DNA of 64,000 bases from an uncultured Bacteroidales bacterium (GTDB lineage: Bacteria > Bacteroidota > Bacteroidia > Bacteroidales > Coprobacteraceae). A program made the translations under genes and the position numbers. The notes beneath the pieces are model-generated. The model had not been told where the DNA came from, made no database searches, and saw only the letters and a list, made by a program, of their open reading frames with translations. Each line of letters starts with the position of its first letter. Within the stretch, counting starts at the first letter, position 1. This document shows positions 46,688-56,423 of the stretch, in pieces. Where the stretch lies: the NCBI GenBank assembly GCA_949297285.1, contig CASFRL010000052.1:27070-91069 (forward strand), in the 5' to 3' direction.

Positions 46688-47707
46688 TTAATAGGCCGAT
46701 TCGAATTCTTCTAAAAAGCGTTGATCGTTTTCAGAGAACATACGTAAATCTTTTACTTGATATTTCAAGTTCGTAATACGTTCTATTCCCATTCCCAATG
46801 CGTATCCGGTATAGATTTTGCTATCTATGCCACAGGCTTCCAAAACGTTAGGATCTACCATTCCGCAGCCTAATATTTCAACCCATCCGGTATGTTTGCA
46901 GAACGAACAACCTTTGCCGCCGCATAAATTACAAGAAATGTCCATTTCGGCAGAAGGTTCGGTAAAGGGGAAATATGAGGGACGTAAACGAATTTTTGTA
47001 TCTGATCCGAACATCTCTTTGGCAAAGAATAATAATGCTTGTTTTAAATCGGCGAAAGATACATTCTTATCGACATAAAGTGCTTCTACTTGATGAAAGA
47101 AGCAATGTGCTCTGGCCGAGATTGCTTCGTTTCGATATACACGCCCCGGACAAATGATTCTTATAGGTGGTTGGGTATGTTCCATGACCCGGGTTTGAAC
47201 CGAGGAGGTATGTGTACGAAGTAAAATATCTGGACTGCGCTGGATAAAAAATGTGTCTTGCATATCTCTTGCCGGATGGTCTTCTGCGAAGTTGAGCGAT
47301 GAAAAAACATGCCAATCATCCTCGATTTCAGGACCTTCGGCAATAGAAAATCCTAAACGTCCAAAAATTTCGCATATTTCATTTTTTACAAGCGAAATAG
47401 GATGGCGTGTACCTATATTGACCGGATAGGCTGAACGGGTAAGATCGATCAGATTATTGTCTGATGTGCTGTTATCTAAATTCTCTTTTAGCTCATTGAT
47501 ACGGTTAAACGCTTTTTCTTTCAATTCGTTCAAAAGTTTGCCGACTTCTTTTTTATTTTCTGCAGCAACATTTCTGAAGTCGTTGAAAAGAAGAGATATT
47601 TCACCTTTTTTACTGAGGTATTTTATACGTAAAGCTTCTATTTCGTCTGCTTTAGATGCTTTTAATGCCTCTATTTCTGCCTTAAGCTGGTTTATTTTAT
47701 CAATCAT
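46688..47707 (-). CDS. pheS: Phenylalanyl-tRNA synthetase alpha subunit
   Basis: The 339-residue class II synthetase subunit has an N-terminal coiled coil (about 1-90, MIDKINQLKAEIEALKASKA), then the catalytic domain with HPISLVKNEICEIFGRLGFS, FHQVEALYVDKNVSF and YALGMGIERITNLKYQVKD. The cysteine cluster CNLCGGKGCSFCKHTGW sits inside the catalytic domain. pheT is not adjacent. A longer reading frame exists, but the ATG at 47707 matches the family. A -7 box is at 47735-47742. Confidence 0.96.
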   Translation of the reverse strand: MIDKINQLKAEIEALKASKADEIEALRIKYLSKKGEISLLFNDFRNVAAENKKEVGKLLNELKEKAFNRINELKENLDNSTSDNNLIDLTRSAYPVNIGTRHPISLVKNEICEIFGRLGFSIAEGPEIEDDWHVFSSLNFAEDHPARDMQDTFFIQRSPDILLRTHTSSVQTRVMEHTQPPIRIICPGRVYRNEAISARAHCFFHQVEALYVDKNVSFADLKQALLFFAKEMFGSDTKIRLRPSYFPFTEPSAEMDISCNLCGGKGCSFCKHTGWVEILGCGMVDPNVLEACGIDSKIYTGYALGMGIERITNLKYQVKDLRMFSENDQRFLEEFESAY

Positions 47708-47734
47708 GATTTCGCTATTTTTCCTATTTAGCCG

Positions 47735-47742
47735 CAAATTTA
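47735..47742 (-). promoter_or_regulatory. -7 promoter box for pheS
   Basis: The minus strand reads TAAATTTG, 28 bp before the pheS ATG at 47707. Confidence 0.45.
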
Positions 47743-47806
47743 ATAATTAATGCCGACTTAAAAAGTCGTTTAGTCGGTAAATATTTTATAAATCAAAAAA
47801 AACAAT

Positions 47807-47814
47807 TACGTTTG
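47807..47814 (+). promoter_or_regulatory. -7 promoter box for tilS
   Basis: TACGTTTG matches TAnnTTTG, 26 bp before the tilS ATG at 47841. Confidence 0.5.
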
Positions 47815-47840
47815 TATGTCGTAATTCGAGATACAGATAT

Positions 47841-49181
47841 ATGGATTTGTCGGAAATTGTACATCGGGTAAAACAGTTTATCGATTCAGAAATACACATC
47901 GAAAAAGATATTCCTGTTCTTATCGGACTCAGCGGTGGAGCCGATTCGGTAGCATTGTCCGATATTTTAGTTACGATAGGTTATAAGTGTATTGCTTGCC
48001 ATTGTAATTTCCAATTACGTGGTGAAGAGGCCGAAAGAGATATGGTATTTGCTGAAAATATCGCATCAACAATGAATATACCCTTTCGCAGTATCCGTTT
48101 TGATACAAAAAAATATGCTTTGGAAAAGCATATTTCTATCGAAATGGCTTGTCGCGATTTACGTTATGAATGGTTTGAAAAGCAGCGAAAGGAAATAGGC
48201 GCCGGAGCTATTGCTATTGCACACCATCGAGATGATTCAGTCGAGACGGTCCTCTTAAATCTGGTTCGAGGAACCGGGCTATCCGGTCTTACGGGCATTC
48301 ATCCGGTTAACGGTTATATTGTACGACCTTTGTTGTGTTTAAGTCGTGAAGATATAGAAACATATCTTTCATTACGAAATTTATCGTATGTAACAGATCA
48401 TACGAATAAAGAAGACATTTATACCCGAAATAAAATCCGTTTGCAGGTTTTGCCGTTATTGAAAAGTATAAATCCGGCTATTTACGAAACGGTAGAACGC
48501 ATGGCATTCAATCTGTATGAAACAGAACGTTTATACCGCTTTTTAATCGATCCATATATAAAAAAGATTGTTGAGTCGCGAGATGAAGAGTTTTATATTC
48601 ACATTCAAAAACTTCTCGAATCTCCAGCTCCGCGTACATTATTGTTTGAAATTCTGAAGCCTTTCGGCTTTTTATCTGTCCAGTTAGATGAAGTTTTAAA
48701 GATGGCATCCAGTATACCGGGAAAATTTATTTCTTCAGAAACATATATTTTGTTAAAAGATAGAGACTTTTTTATTATAAAGAAAAAAGGCATTTTTGAG
48801 AATAAATTTACGGAGATAACGAGTCAAGTTCAAGAAATATCATATCCGGTAAAATTGGTAATTTCCAGAAAAAATAGGGGCTCAGAATATACAATACCCA
48901 AAGATTCGTCTATTGCTGTTTTTGATGCGGATAAAGTTACTTTTCCTTTGATAATCAGGCATTGGGAGCCGGGAGATCGTTTTGTGCCTTTTGGAATGAA
49001 GGGTAGTCGTAAACTAAGCGATTATTTCAGAGATAAGAAATTCAGCTTATATCAGAAGCAAAAAATTTATGTACTGCTTTCGAAGAACGAGATTATCTGG
49101 ATAATAGGTGAAAGAACTTCCGATAAATTTAAAATCGATGAAAAGACTACACATATTTTGGAAATAAAATGTGAAAAATAG
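47841..49181 (+). CDS. tilS: tRNA(Ile)-lysidine synthetase
   Basis: The 446-residue enzyme turns C34 of tRNA(Ile)(CAU) into lysidine, which lets it read AUA codons. The PP-loop is IGLSGGADSVALSDIL. It also shows CNFQLRGEEAERD and AHHRDDSVETVLLNLVRGTG. The C-terminal domain carries FVPFGMKGSRKLSDYFRDKK, typical of TilS. Length is normal. rho follows 206 bp later on the same strand but has its own promoter. Confidence 0.95.
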   Translation: MDLSEIVHRVKQFIDSEIHIEKDIPVLIGLSGGADSVALSDILVTIGYKCIACHCNFQLRGEEAERDMVFAENIASTMNIPFRSIRFDTKKYALEKHISIEMACRDLRYEWFEKQRKEIGAGAIAIAHHRDDSVETVLLNLVRGTGLSGLTGIHPVNGYIVRPLLCLSREDIETYLSLRNLSYVTDHTNKEDIYTRNKIRLQVLPLLKSINPAIYETVERMAFNLYETERLYRFLIDPYIKKIVESRDEEFYIHIQKLLESPAPRTLLFEILKPFGFLSVQLDEVLKMASSIPGKFISSETYILLKDRDFFIIKKKGIFENKFTEITSQVQEISYPVKLVISRKNRGSEYTIPKDSSIAVFDADKVTFPLIIRHWEPGDRFVPFGMKGSRKLSDYFRDKKFSLYQKQKIYVLLSKNEIIWIIGERTSDKFKIDEKTTHILEIKCEK

Positions 49182-49209
49182 TTAATGCGAAAACTTATTG
49201 TTAACCATT

Positions 49210-49243
49210 TTTGTTGTTTTTCAAAAAAACAAATGTACATTTG
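49210..49243 (+). promoter_or_regulatory. Full -33/-7 promoter for rho
   Basis: TTTG (49210-49213), a 22-bp spacer and TACATTTG (49236-49243) fit the Bacteroidota promoter. The leader before rho is about 135-140 nt, long for this window, and could hold regulation by Rho itself. Confidence 0.7.
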
Positions 49244-49387
49244 TGGTGAAATAAAAGAGGGTTGTTTTTCTCTCTGTCTCAAATTTCTAAACAAATTCCA
49301 ATTAAATTATTTTTATTACGGTTTGCCTTATTTTTAGGGTAAAAATTTTGATTAATGTAGTTAACTCTATCACACTAATATAGATTC

Positions 49388-51403
49388 ATGTATAACATTC
49401 TGGAACTAAAAGATAAGTCTTTAGCTGACTTAAAAGTAATAGCCCAAGAAATGGGTATTAAAAAAATTGATGCTTCCGAAAAAGATGATTTAGTATATAA
49501 AATATTAGATCAGCAGGCAATCGATATCGCCGGTAAAAAAGTCGCGGCACAGGCAGAAACTAATGCCGCTAAGAAGAAAAAGACTGCATCGAAGAGTGCA
49601 AAGTCGAAAAATTCTGCAAAAAAAGAAGAAATAGAAACTGTTCTAACGACAGAACTTCCATCCGATTCAGAACCTGTTGTTAAAAAAAAGACAACAAAGC
49701 GGCGGACAAAAGCCGAAAAAAATATTGAGAAAACAACAGCAGAAATATCGGATAATGCAAATAATGAGGTATCGGTAGATATAGAAGAGAAGCCTAAGAA
49801 ATCAGAATCATTAAAAACTAAAAAAACTAAATTCTCACATCCTGCATTGAAAGAGCAGGTTGAACTTCCTATTGTCGAAGATGGTAACTCCGTAGTTCCT
49901 GAGACCGTTTCTGAACCTGAAACGGAAGAAAAGCCTAAAACTCGAAAGGTCTTTAAAAAAGAAATTATCGAAAAACAACAAGAGAATATTTCGAAAGAAG
50001 AAAAGGCCGAAGTGGCTCCATCTGTTGTAAAACCGGCAGATAAAGTCGCAACAGAAGGCTCTCAGAAAGAGAAAGCACAATATGAGATGCCTCTTCCGAT
50101 ACAAAATGAAACACATTTAGAGGCATTTTTCCCTCGAAGCGAGAAACAGCGTTTTGTTCCACGCAATCAGCCGCAACGTTATTCCAATAATAATGCAAAT
50201 GTCTCTAATAATCTTAATAAGGAGAATCAGCAGCAGGCAACAGCTCCCGGTAATGAAGTGAAACCTGCCGAAAAGCCGTATGAATTTGAAGGTATATTGA
50301 CCGGAAATGGCGTTCTTGAGATGATGCCTGACGGATATGGATTTTTACGTTCTTCGGATTATAATTATCTGACTTCACCCGATGATATATATGTTTCACA
50401 ATCTCAAATCAAACTGTTTGGGTTAAAAACCGGAGATGTAGTAGAAGGCCCGATTCGTCCGCCTAAAGAAGGTGAAAAATATTTTCCGTTGGTTAAAGTA
50501 GAAAAAATTAATGGCCGTACACCGGAATATGTTCGAGACAGAGTACCTTTCGATCATTTAACGCCATTATTCCCGGAAGAGAAATTTAAACTTACTACCG
50601 GTCGGGCAAATGATATTTCTGCCAGAGTTGTAGATATGTTTTCTCCGATCGGAAAAGGTCAGCGGGGATTGATCGTTGCACAACCGAAGACCGGTAAAAC
50701 TATGCTTCTGAAAGATATTGCCAATGCCATTGCCGAAAATCATCCGGAAGTGTTTATGATTATTTTATTGATCGATGAACGTCCGGAGGAGGTTACAGAT
50801 ATGGCTCGCAGTGTAAAGGCCGAGGTTATTTCTTCTACATTTGACGAACCTGCCGAGAGACATGTAAAAGTGGCCAGTATTGTTTTGGAAAAAGCTAAAC
50901 GAATGGTAGAGTGCGGTCATGATGTGGTTATTTTATTGGATTCTATAACCCGTTTGGCTCGAGCTTATAATACCGTTTCTCCGGCATCAGGGAAAGTCCT
51001 TTCCGGAGGTGTTGATGCAAATGCTTTACATAAACCAAAACGATTTTTTGGAGCTGCCCGCAATATAGAAAATGGAGGTAGTCTTACAATTATCGCAACA
51101 GCACTTACCGATACCGGTTCGAAAATGGACGATGTAATTTTTGAAGAGTTCAAGGGAACAGGAAATATGGAATTACAATTAGATCGGAAACTTTCGAATA
51201 AACGTATTTTCCCGGCAGTAGATATTACAGCATCGAGTACCCGAAGAGATGATTTGCTTCTCGATAAAGATACATTAAATCGGATGTGGATATTAAGAAA
51301 GTATTTGTCGGATATGAATTCGATAGAAGCAATGGAATTTATTAAAGACAGGATGGAAAAAACATCCTCGAATGAAGAATTATTATTATCCATGAATGAT
51401 TGA
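49388..51403 (+). CDS. rho: Transcription termination factor Rho with extended N-terminal insertion
   Basis: The 671-residue protein is about 250 residues longer than E. coli Rho. Residues 1-49 form the helical Rho N-domain. About residues 50-300 are a low-complexity Lys/Glu/Pro/Asn/Gln-rich insertion, as in other Bacteroidota. The RNA-binding cold-shock-like domain is at about 300-380 ([20 protein letters not shown]). The ATPase core has Walker [30 protein letters not shown], and the Q/R-loop segments [20 protein letters not shown]. It ends RNA synthesis at Rho-dependent sites. Confidence 0.97.
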   Translation: MYNILELKDKSLADLKVIAQEMGIKKIDASEKDDLVYKILDQQAIDIAGKKVAAQAETNAAKKKKTASKSAKSKNSAKKEEIETVLTTELPSDSEPVVKKKTTKRRTKAEKNIEKTTAEISDNANNEVSVDIEEKPKKSESLKTKKTKFSHPALKEQVELPIVEDGNSVVPETVSEPETEEKPKTRKVFKKEIIEKQQENISKEEKAEVAPSVVKPADKVATEGSQKEKAQYEMPLPIQNETHLEAFFPRSEKQRFVPRNQPQRYSNNNANVSNNLNKENQQQATAPGNEVKPAEKPYEFEGILTGNGVLEMMPDGYGFLRSSDYNYLTSPDDIYVSQSQIKLFGLKTGDVVEGPIRPPKEGEKYFPLVKVEKINGRTPEYVRDRVPFDHLTPLFPEEKFKLTTGRANDISARVVDMFSPIGKGQRGLIVAQPKTGKTMLLKDIANAIAENHPEVFMIILLIDERPEEVTDMARSVKAEVISSTFDEPAERHVKVASIVLEKAKRMVECGHDVVILLDSITRLARAYNTVSPASGKVLSGGVDANALHKPKRFFGAARNIENGGSLTIIATALTDTGSKMDDVIFEEFKGTGNMELQLDRKLSNKRIFPAVDITASSTRRDDLLLDKDTLNRMWILRKYLSDMNSIEAMEFIKDRMEKTSSNEELLLSMND

Positions 51404-51422
51404 TATTTTGCATAAATAGAGC

Positions 51423-51470
51423 AAAAGATATGGCTTATAAGGAGAATTTCTTGTAAGCCATATCTTTTTT
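51423..51470 (+). terminator. Terminator after rho
   Basis: AAAGATATGGCTTA pairs with TAAGCCATATCTTT, with a 13-base loop and a T-run. It ends 16 bp before the ATG of the next gene. Confidence 0.82.
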
Positions 51471-51486
51471 GTTATTTTCGAATGTC

Positions 51487-52002
51487 ATGAAAAGTAATAT
51501 CCGGTATTTTAATTTTGTGGTTGCTGTTTTGACTGTGCTTTTATTGGGTAGTTGCCATACGATGAAGCGAATATCGCCGACACCGGAAGTGTCGGTATTT
51601 GATGCGTTTGGTTTGAAAATAGATAAAAACGATACCCCATCTTTGTACAGAGAAGTCGCATCATGGATAGGAACGCCTTATAAGTATGGAGGGAATACGC
51701 GTTCGGGAATCGATTGTTCCGGATTGGTGTCGTATATTTATAATTCAGTTTATGGAATCTCTTTAAATCGTATGTCCGAAGCAATTTATAGACAATGCAA
51801 ACCGGTTTCGAAAAAACATTTGGAAGAGGGTGATTTAGTATTTTTCTCGACAGGAAAGAAACATAGAATAAATCACGTCGGTATCTATCTGAAGAATGGA
51901 TATTTTGTCCATTCCTCAACTTCAAAAGGGGTTATAATAAGTCATTTGCAAGAACCTTATTATATTGCCCGATGGAGAGGTGGTGGTAAAATACGAAAAT
52001 AA
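51487..52002 (+). CDS. NlpC/P60 (C40) family lipoprotein peptidase
   Basis: The 171-residue protein has a lipoprotein signal peptide with lipobox LLGSC (Cys24 or so) and an NlpC/P60 domain. The catalytic Cys is in NTRSGIDCSGLVSYIYN, the His in HRINHVGIYLKNGYF, followed by VHSSTSKG. These enzymes cleave stem peptides of peptidoglycan (D-Glu-DAP bonds). The ATG at 51487 is chosen over an upstream TTG because it gives a clean lipoprotein signal. It lies 84 bp after rho, beyond a terminator. Confidence 0.92.
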   Translation: MKSNIRYFNFVVAVLTVLLLGSCHTMKRISPTPEVSVFDAFGLKIDKNDTPSLYREVASWIGTPYKYGGNTRSGIDCSGLVSYIYNSVYGISLNRMSEAIYRQCKPVSKKHLEEGDLVFFSTGKKHRINHVGIYLKNGYFVHSSTSKGVIISHLQEPYYIARWRGGGKIRK

Positions 52003-52035
52003 TATCCGGTTTGTATCTTCGGAAATATGTAATGC

Positions 52036-52551
52036 TTATTTCAATTTATAGTAATTGATTACTTCCGTCAGTCCATAGATAATTGAGCAGACTCCGAACA
52101 TGATTAGGATTGCATCTTGAGTTTCGAACGGATTTAAAATTATTATAATTCCTGCAATTAGAATCAATATCGGAGCCATATAATAGTATAAACTTATCGA
52201 TGTAATATGCCGCATATTGATTAGCGATATGATTTGGATTAAACTACCTAATATGAGGAGAAATCCGAGGCAATACATAAAGAATGCCGTGAAAAATTCA
52301 GGAATCAATGCCATACATGCTCCCAGCAGTATGCTGCCTATACTTTCGATCATGATATAAGAAGGCAATTTATTGCCCTCTTTTGACCTGTGTATCCAAT
52401 AATTGATTAGTGTAATGGCTCCCGGGATAATGAATAATATACCGATAATAATAATGATCATGTTCGGGGCAAGTCGCGGCCATTTGATTAGAACCACACC
52501 TATTATAATGGCGACAATACTTCTGACAATTGTATTTTTTAATTTATACAT
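52036..52551 (-). CDS. HdeD-family / DUF308 membrane protein
   Basis: The 171-residue integral membrane protein has about six hydrophobic segments in three pairs, with repeats of short glycine/proline-containing helices (AIIIGVVLIKWPRLAPN; IGSILLGACMALIPEF; LILIAGIIIILNPFETQDA). This is the DUF308 repeat of HdeD-like proteins, best known from E. coli acid resistance. Whether it has that role here is unknown. It faces the NlpC/P60 gene tail to tail and diverges from the lipid kinase. Confidence 0.82.
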   Translation of the reverse strand: MYKLKNTIVRSIVAIIIGVVLIKWPRLAPNMIIIIIGILFIIPGAITLINYWIHRSKEGNKLPSYIMIESIGSILLGACMALIPEFFTAFFMYCLGFLLILGSLIQIISLINMRHITSISLYYYMAPILILIAGIIIILNPFETQDAILIMFGVCSIIYGLTEVINYYKLK

Positions 52552-52583
52552 AACGTTTCTGGGTTAACCGTTTTTCTTACTTA

Positions 52584-52591
52584 CAAATGTA
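52584..52591 (-). promoter_or_regulatory. -7 promoter box for the HdeD-like gene
   Basis: The minus strand reads TACATTTG, about 33 bp before the ATG at 52551. Confidence 0.45.
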
Positions 52592-52701
52592 ACATAAAAT
52601 TTGTTCTGTATATCATTTCATCTGTTTTAAAATAATAGATTTTTTCACTAATTAAAACCCTTGTTGAGAATTATAGTTTTTATGGATTAGATTTTAATAA
52701 T

Positions 52702-52709
52702 TACATTTG
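52702..52709 (+). promoter_or_regulatory. -7 promoter box for the lipid kinase gene
   Basis: TACATTTG matches TAnnTTTG, 30 bp before the ATG at 52740. The box also has a partial mirrored copy across TACATTTGTAATTG, so the exact use is uncertain. Confidence 0.45.
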
Positions 52710-52739
52710 TAATTGAAATTATAATCAGATGTTTTAATT

Positions 52740-53708
52740 ATGAACACCCGGAAACGCCTGTTAGCAATTATTAATCCGATATCGGGGACACATTCAAAGG
52801 TTGATATTCCCGATACCATAATGAGTATATTGGATGACAGCCAGTTCGATATTCAAATCAAACTTACCGAATATGCCGGGCATGCTACGGTTTTGACGAA
52901 AGAGGCCGTGAAAGAGAAAGTCGATTATGTACTTTCTGTCGGAGGTGATGGGACATGTAACGAAATTGCAAAAGCCCTGATTCATTCCGATACGGTATTG
53001 GGGATTATTCCGGTTGGGTCGGGAAATGGATTGGCACGTCATTTGGGAATTCCGATCGATGTAGTACGTGCACTAAAGATTGTAAATGAGAATAGAGTCA
53101 TATCTTTAGATTATTGTAAAGCCAATGAAAATGTGTTTTTCTGTACCTGTGGAGTCGGGTTCGATGCATGGGTAAGTATGAAATTTGCCGAAGATAAACA
53201 TCGGGGAGGGCTTACCTATTTGCGTAAAGCCGTTGCTGAATATCTGAAATATAAAACCGAAACTTATCTTTTAGAGAGTAAAGATGGTTCGGTCAAGGAA
53301 GAAGCATTTTTGATTGCTTGCGGGAACGCTTCCCAATATGGGAATAATGCCTATATTGCGCCACATGCGAATATGCAGGATGGTAAAATCGATGTAACGA
53401 TTGTACGCCCTTTTACTCCTTTTGATATAGGTCCTTTGGCCGTTCAGTTATTTACAAAGCTAATTGATCGCAACAATAATATCAAAACTTTCGAAACCGA
53501 ATCAATATCTATCATTCGAGAAAAACCGGGTATTATGCATATCGACGGAGAGCCGGTGATGACAGATGCCCGTATCGATATTTGTTGTTTCCCGGGCGGA
53601 TTGAAAGCTCTTGTTCCAGAAGAAAGCAATAAAAAATCTTTGATAGAGCCGATACAATCGGTATTTTGGGATGTTGTAGATACGATAAAGACAGAGTTGA
53701 ATATTTGA
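52740..53708 (+). CDS. Diacylglycerol kinase family lipid kinase (YegS/BmrU-like)
   Basis: The 322-residue protein has the kinase motifs LLAIINPISGTHSK, LSVGGDGTCNEIAKAL and IIPVGSGNGLARHLGIP, followed by the beta-sandwich domain (YLRKAVAEYLKYKTETYLLE; MHIDGEPVM). This family phosphorylates diacylglycerol, sphingosine or related lipids at the inner face of the membrane. In Bacteroidota sphingolipid substrates are possible. The substrate cannot be decided here. It ends five bases before the convergent Nudix gene. Confidence 0.88.
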   Translation: MNTRKRLLAIINPISGTHSKVDIPDTIMSILDDSQFDIQIKLTEYAGHATVLTKEAVKEKVDYVLSVGGDGTCNEIAKALIHSDTVLGIIPVGSGNGLARHLGIPIDVVRALKIVNENRVISLDYCKANENVFFCTCGVGFDAWVSMKFAEDKHRGGLTYLRKAVAEYLKYKTETYLLESKDGSVKEEAFLIACGNASQYGNNAYIAPHANMQDGKIDVTIVRPFTPFDIGPLAVQLFTKLIDRNNNIKTFETESISIIREKPGIMHIDGEPVMTDARIDICCFPGGLKALVPEESNKKSLIEPIQSVFWDVVDTIKTELNI

Positions 53709-53713
53709 GATAT

Positions 53714-54220
53714 TTATAAAAGAGCCTTTAATTTTTGAAACTCATTTTCAAAGTTAGGCGTGAATATTCCTTTCCCCATATTCTGTTCTATTTCGATGAT
53801 GTCCCAAAAACGACCGGTTTCCACTTCGTCTCGATCTGGAATTATCGCTCCGTTATAAACGGTCCGATAAGAATAGACCATTTCTTTTTCTATCTCTGAT
53901 TCGAAAATATAGGAGAATGAAAAGATCGGAGAAAAATCTTTTATTCCCAACTCTTCTCGAGCTTCACGAAACAAGGCATCTCTCACTTCTTCGCCGTAAT
54001 CGATATGTCCGCCGACGGCTGTGTCCCATTTCCCCGGTTGAATATCTTTGTCCATTGCTCTTTTCTGAAGATAAAGGGCACCTTGTTCATTGAAAATCTG
54101 CAGATGTATTACCGGATGCAATAATTTACTACCGTCATGACACTCTTTTCGGGTTGCCTTCCCTATTGTATGACCTTGTTCGTCGATGATAGGGAATAGT
54201 TCCATCGCATTATTTTTCAT
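53714..54220 (-). CDS. Nudix hydrolase
   Basis: The 168-residue enzyme has a complete Nudix box at about residues 71-93: GHIDYGEEVRDALFREAREE followed by LGI, matching Gx5Ex7REUxEExGU. The N-terminal ELFPIIDEQGHTIGKATRKE and WDTAVGGH are typical of the group that includes isopentenyl-diphosphate isomerase-like and NTP-hydrolysing members. The substrate is unknown. The ATG at 54220 overlaps the topB stop by 11 bases, so it is translationally coupled to topB. A second ATG at 54205 is also possible. A degenerate relative is fused to a membrane domain at 41837-42973. Confidence 0.9.
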   Translation of the reverse strand: MKNNAMELFPIIDEQGHTIGKATRKECHDGSKLLHPVIHLQIFNEQGALYLQKRAMDKDIQPGKWDTAVGGHIDYGEEVRDALFREAREELGIKDFSPIFSFSYIFESEIEKEMVYSYRTVYNGAIIPDRDEVETGRFWDIIEIEQNMGKGIFTPNFENEFQKLKALL

Positions 54221-56309
54221 TTTGTTCCGTATTATATTTTTCCACTGCTTTTTGAAGTTCTTCAAAGGAGGCGTCCGATGGACAATCGGAAAAGTTGATT
54301 CTGAAAGAACATCCGTTTTTCCAATTAGAACATCCGTATGCCGATTTCCCTTTCAGAACCTTTCCTTGTTTGCATATAGGACAAAGTATTACCTCTGTTT
54401 TCGGCTCAGGAGTTTGCTCATCTGCTTTTGTTATGGCTTTTTCTCGTTTACCTTTTTTTGAGGCCGTATTTGTCTTTTTCGCTTTATTTCCCCTTTCTTG
54501 TTCAACATCTTGATCTTGGATCGTAATGCTTTTGTCTGTCAAATCATTTCTGACATGATCGACGATTTGCGAGACCATTATTTTCAGTTCATCCAAAAAA
54601 TTGCGAGCGTCGTATTCGCTACGTTCTATTTTCCGGAGTTTATTTTCCCATATTCCTGTCAGTTCGGCCGATTTCAGTAATTCTTCCGATATAGTTTGTA
54701 TCAGCTCTATTCCTGTGGTTGTAGGAATAAGATTTTTACGTTCTTTTCGTATATAGTTACGTTTAAATAAAGTTTCGATTATCGCAGCACGGGTAGACGG
54801 ACGACCTATACCGTTTTCCTTAAGCGCATCGCGCAGTTCATCGTCATCGACCAATTTCCCGGCGGTTTCCATAGCTCGCAACAAAGTCGCCTCTGTATAT
54901 AATTTAGGAGGTTGTGTCCATTTCTCGGACAAAGCGGGTTCGTGCGGGCCACTTTCTCCTTTTATAAAATCGGGTAATACGCGCTCTTCATCATTTTCTT
55001 TTTCAGTATCTTTATCTTTACCGAAAATGATACGCCATCCCGGTTCTAAAATTTGTTTTCCAGAGGTTTTAAATTCAATATTATTGACTTTCCCGAATAC
55101 AGTGGTCGTTGCGATCTTGCAATCGGGATAAAATACGGCAATAAAGCGGCGAGCTACCAGATCATATACCTTCCGTTCATTATCTGTCAGGTTGTTTGGC
55201 CGCATATTGGTTGGAATAATGGCGTGATGATCGGTTACCTTAGAATTGTCGAAAACCTTTTTTGATTTAGGCAATTTCCCTTTTTGCAATGGTCTTACCA
55301 ATGGCTCATAAACCGAATCGGAAGCTACAGCCTGCAATATGCCGGGAACTTTAGGATATATGTCGTCGCTCAAAAATGTTGTATCGACACGAGGATAAGT
55401 TGTTACTTTCTTTTCGTATAAAGATTGTATCAGTTTGAGGGTATCTTCTGCCGATAATGCGAATTTTTTGTTACATTCTACCTGAAGCGAAGTCAGGTCG
55501 AAGAGTCGGGGAGGAGTCTCTTTCCCTTGTTTTTTCGAAATATCGGTTACTTCAAAAGGCCTCCCTATTATATTTTGTAAAAACGCATTGCCTTCTTCCT
55601 CTGTTTGGAAACGACCTTTGGTCACCGAAAAAGATGTTTCTCTGTATATCGTTTTCAGTTCCCAATATGGTTGGGGTACAAAATTATCGATTTCTAATTG
55701 ACGGTTGACAATCAGTGCCAGAGTCGGAGTTTGCACTCGTCCGATAGATAATACTTGCTTGTTCTGACCATATTTCAATGTGTATAAACGAGTGGCATTT
55801 ATCCCCAACAGCCAGTCTCCGATGGCCCTTGACAGTCCGGCTTCGTATAAAGTGTTGAAATCTTCCTGCTTTTTCAGATGATCAAACCCTTCTCGAATAG
55901 ACTCTTCAGTAAGAGAAGATATCCAAAGTCGATATACGGGACATTTGCACCCGGCTTTTTGCATTACCCAGCGTTGTATCAGTTCTCCTTCTTGTCCTGC
56001 ATCACCGCAGTTGATAACCGTTTCGGCAGAGGACATAAGTTTTTCTATAATTCCGAATTGTTTTTCTATCCCTTTATCTTGAATCAATTTTATACCGAAT
56101 CGTTTAGGTATCATCGGCAGGCTCCACAATGACCAAGATTTCCATTGTGGAGTATATTCATGAGGTTCTTTTAATGTGCAAAGATGGCCAAATGTCCATG
56201 TAACTTGATATCCGTTTCCTTCATAATATCCGTCATGTTTGGTTTTTGCACCTAATATATCGGCAATTTCTTTTGCAACACTTGGCTTTTCGGCAATGCA
56301 AACTTTCAT
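54210..56309 (-). CDS. topB: DNA topoisomerase III
   Basis: The 699-residue type IA topoisomerase has a Toprim domain at the N-terminus (CIAEKPSVAKEIADILG; CGDAGQEGELIQRWVMQ), then the catalytic core with Tyr305 in VTTYPRVDTTFLSDD and QTPTLALIVNRQLEID. The C-terminal tail has one zinc-ribbon (CPICKQGKVLKGKSAYGCSN) preceded by a Lys-rich stretch. It resolves decatenation and recombination intermediates. The chromosomal context (Nudix downstream) does not suggest a mobile element, although topB copies also occur on conjugative elements. Confidence 0.94.
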   Translation of the reverse strand: MKVCIAEKPSVAKEIADILGAKTKHDGYYEGNGYQVTWTFGHLCTLKEPHEYTPQWKSWSLWSLPMIPKRFGIKLIQDKGIEKQFGIIEKLMSSAETVINCGDAGQEGELIQRWVMQKAGCKCPVYRLWISSLTEESIREGFDHLKKQEDFNTLYEAGLSRAIGDWLLGINATRLYTLKYGQNKQVLSIGRVQTPTLALIVNRQLEIDNFVPQPYWELKTIYRETSFSVTKGRFQTEEEGNAFLQNIIGRPFEVTDISKKQGKETPPRLFDLTSLQVECNKKFALSAEDTLKLIQSLYEKKVTTYPRVDTTFLSDDIYPKVPGILQAVASDSVYEPLVRPLQKGKLPKSKKVFDNSKVTDHHAIIPTNMRPNNLTDNERKVYDLVARRFIAVFYPDCKIATTTVFGKVNNIEFKTSGKQILEPGWRIIFGKDKDTEKENDEERVLPDFIKGESGPHEPALSEKWTQPPKLYTEATLLRAMETAGKLVDDDELRDALKENGIGRPSTRAAIIETLFKRNYIRKERKNLIPTTTGIELIQTISEELLKSAELTGIWENKLRKIERSEYDARNFLDELKIMVSQIVDHVRNDLTDKSITIQDQDVEQERGNKAKKTNTASKKGKREKAITKADEQTPEPKTEVILCPICKQGKVLKGKSAYGCSNWKNGCSFRINFSDCPSDASFEELQKAVEKYNTEQNEK

Positions 56310-56336
56310 TTGTTATATAAGGTTCGATTTCATCTA

Positions 56337-56344
56337 CAAATGTA
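56337..56344 (-). promoter_or_regulatory. -7 promoter box for topB
   Basis: The minus strand reads TACATTTG, 28 bp before the topB ATG. Confidence 0.45.
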
Positions 56345-56391
56345 AGATTTTAATTTTAATGCGGGAAAGAGCTTCCTTAGATAATCTGTAT

Positions 56392-56399
56392 TATATTTG
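56392..56399 (+). promoter_or_regulatory. -7 promoter box for the GT-C-like gene
   Basis: TATATTTG matches TAnnTTTG, 25 bp before the ATG at 56424. This supports 56424 over an in-frame TTG at 56397, which would lie inside the box. Confidence 0.5.
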
Positions 56400-56423
56400 T
56401 ATGCCATTTTAATAAAAAGGATT

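Noticed and set aside
54210..56309. topB as a marker of an integrated conjugative element
   Set aside because: No transfer, relaxase or integrase genes surround it, and the coupled Nudix gene and neighbours are chromosomal in character.
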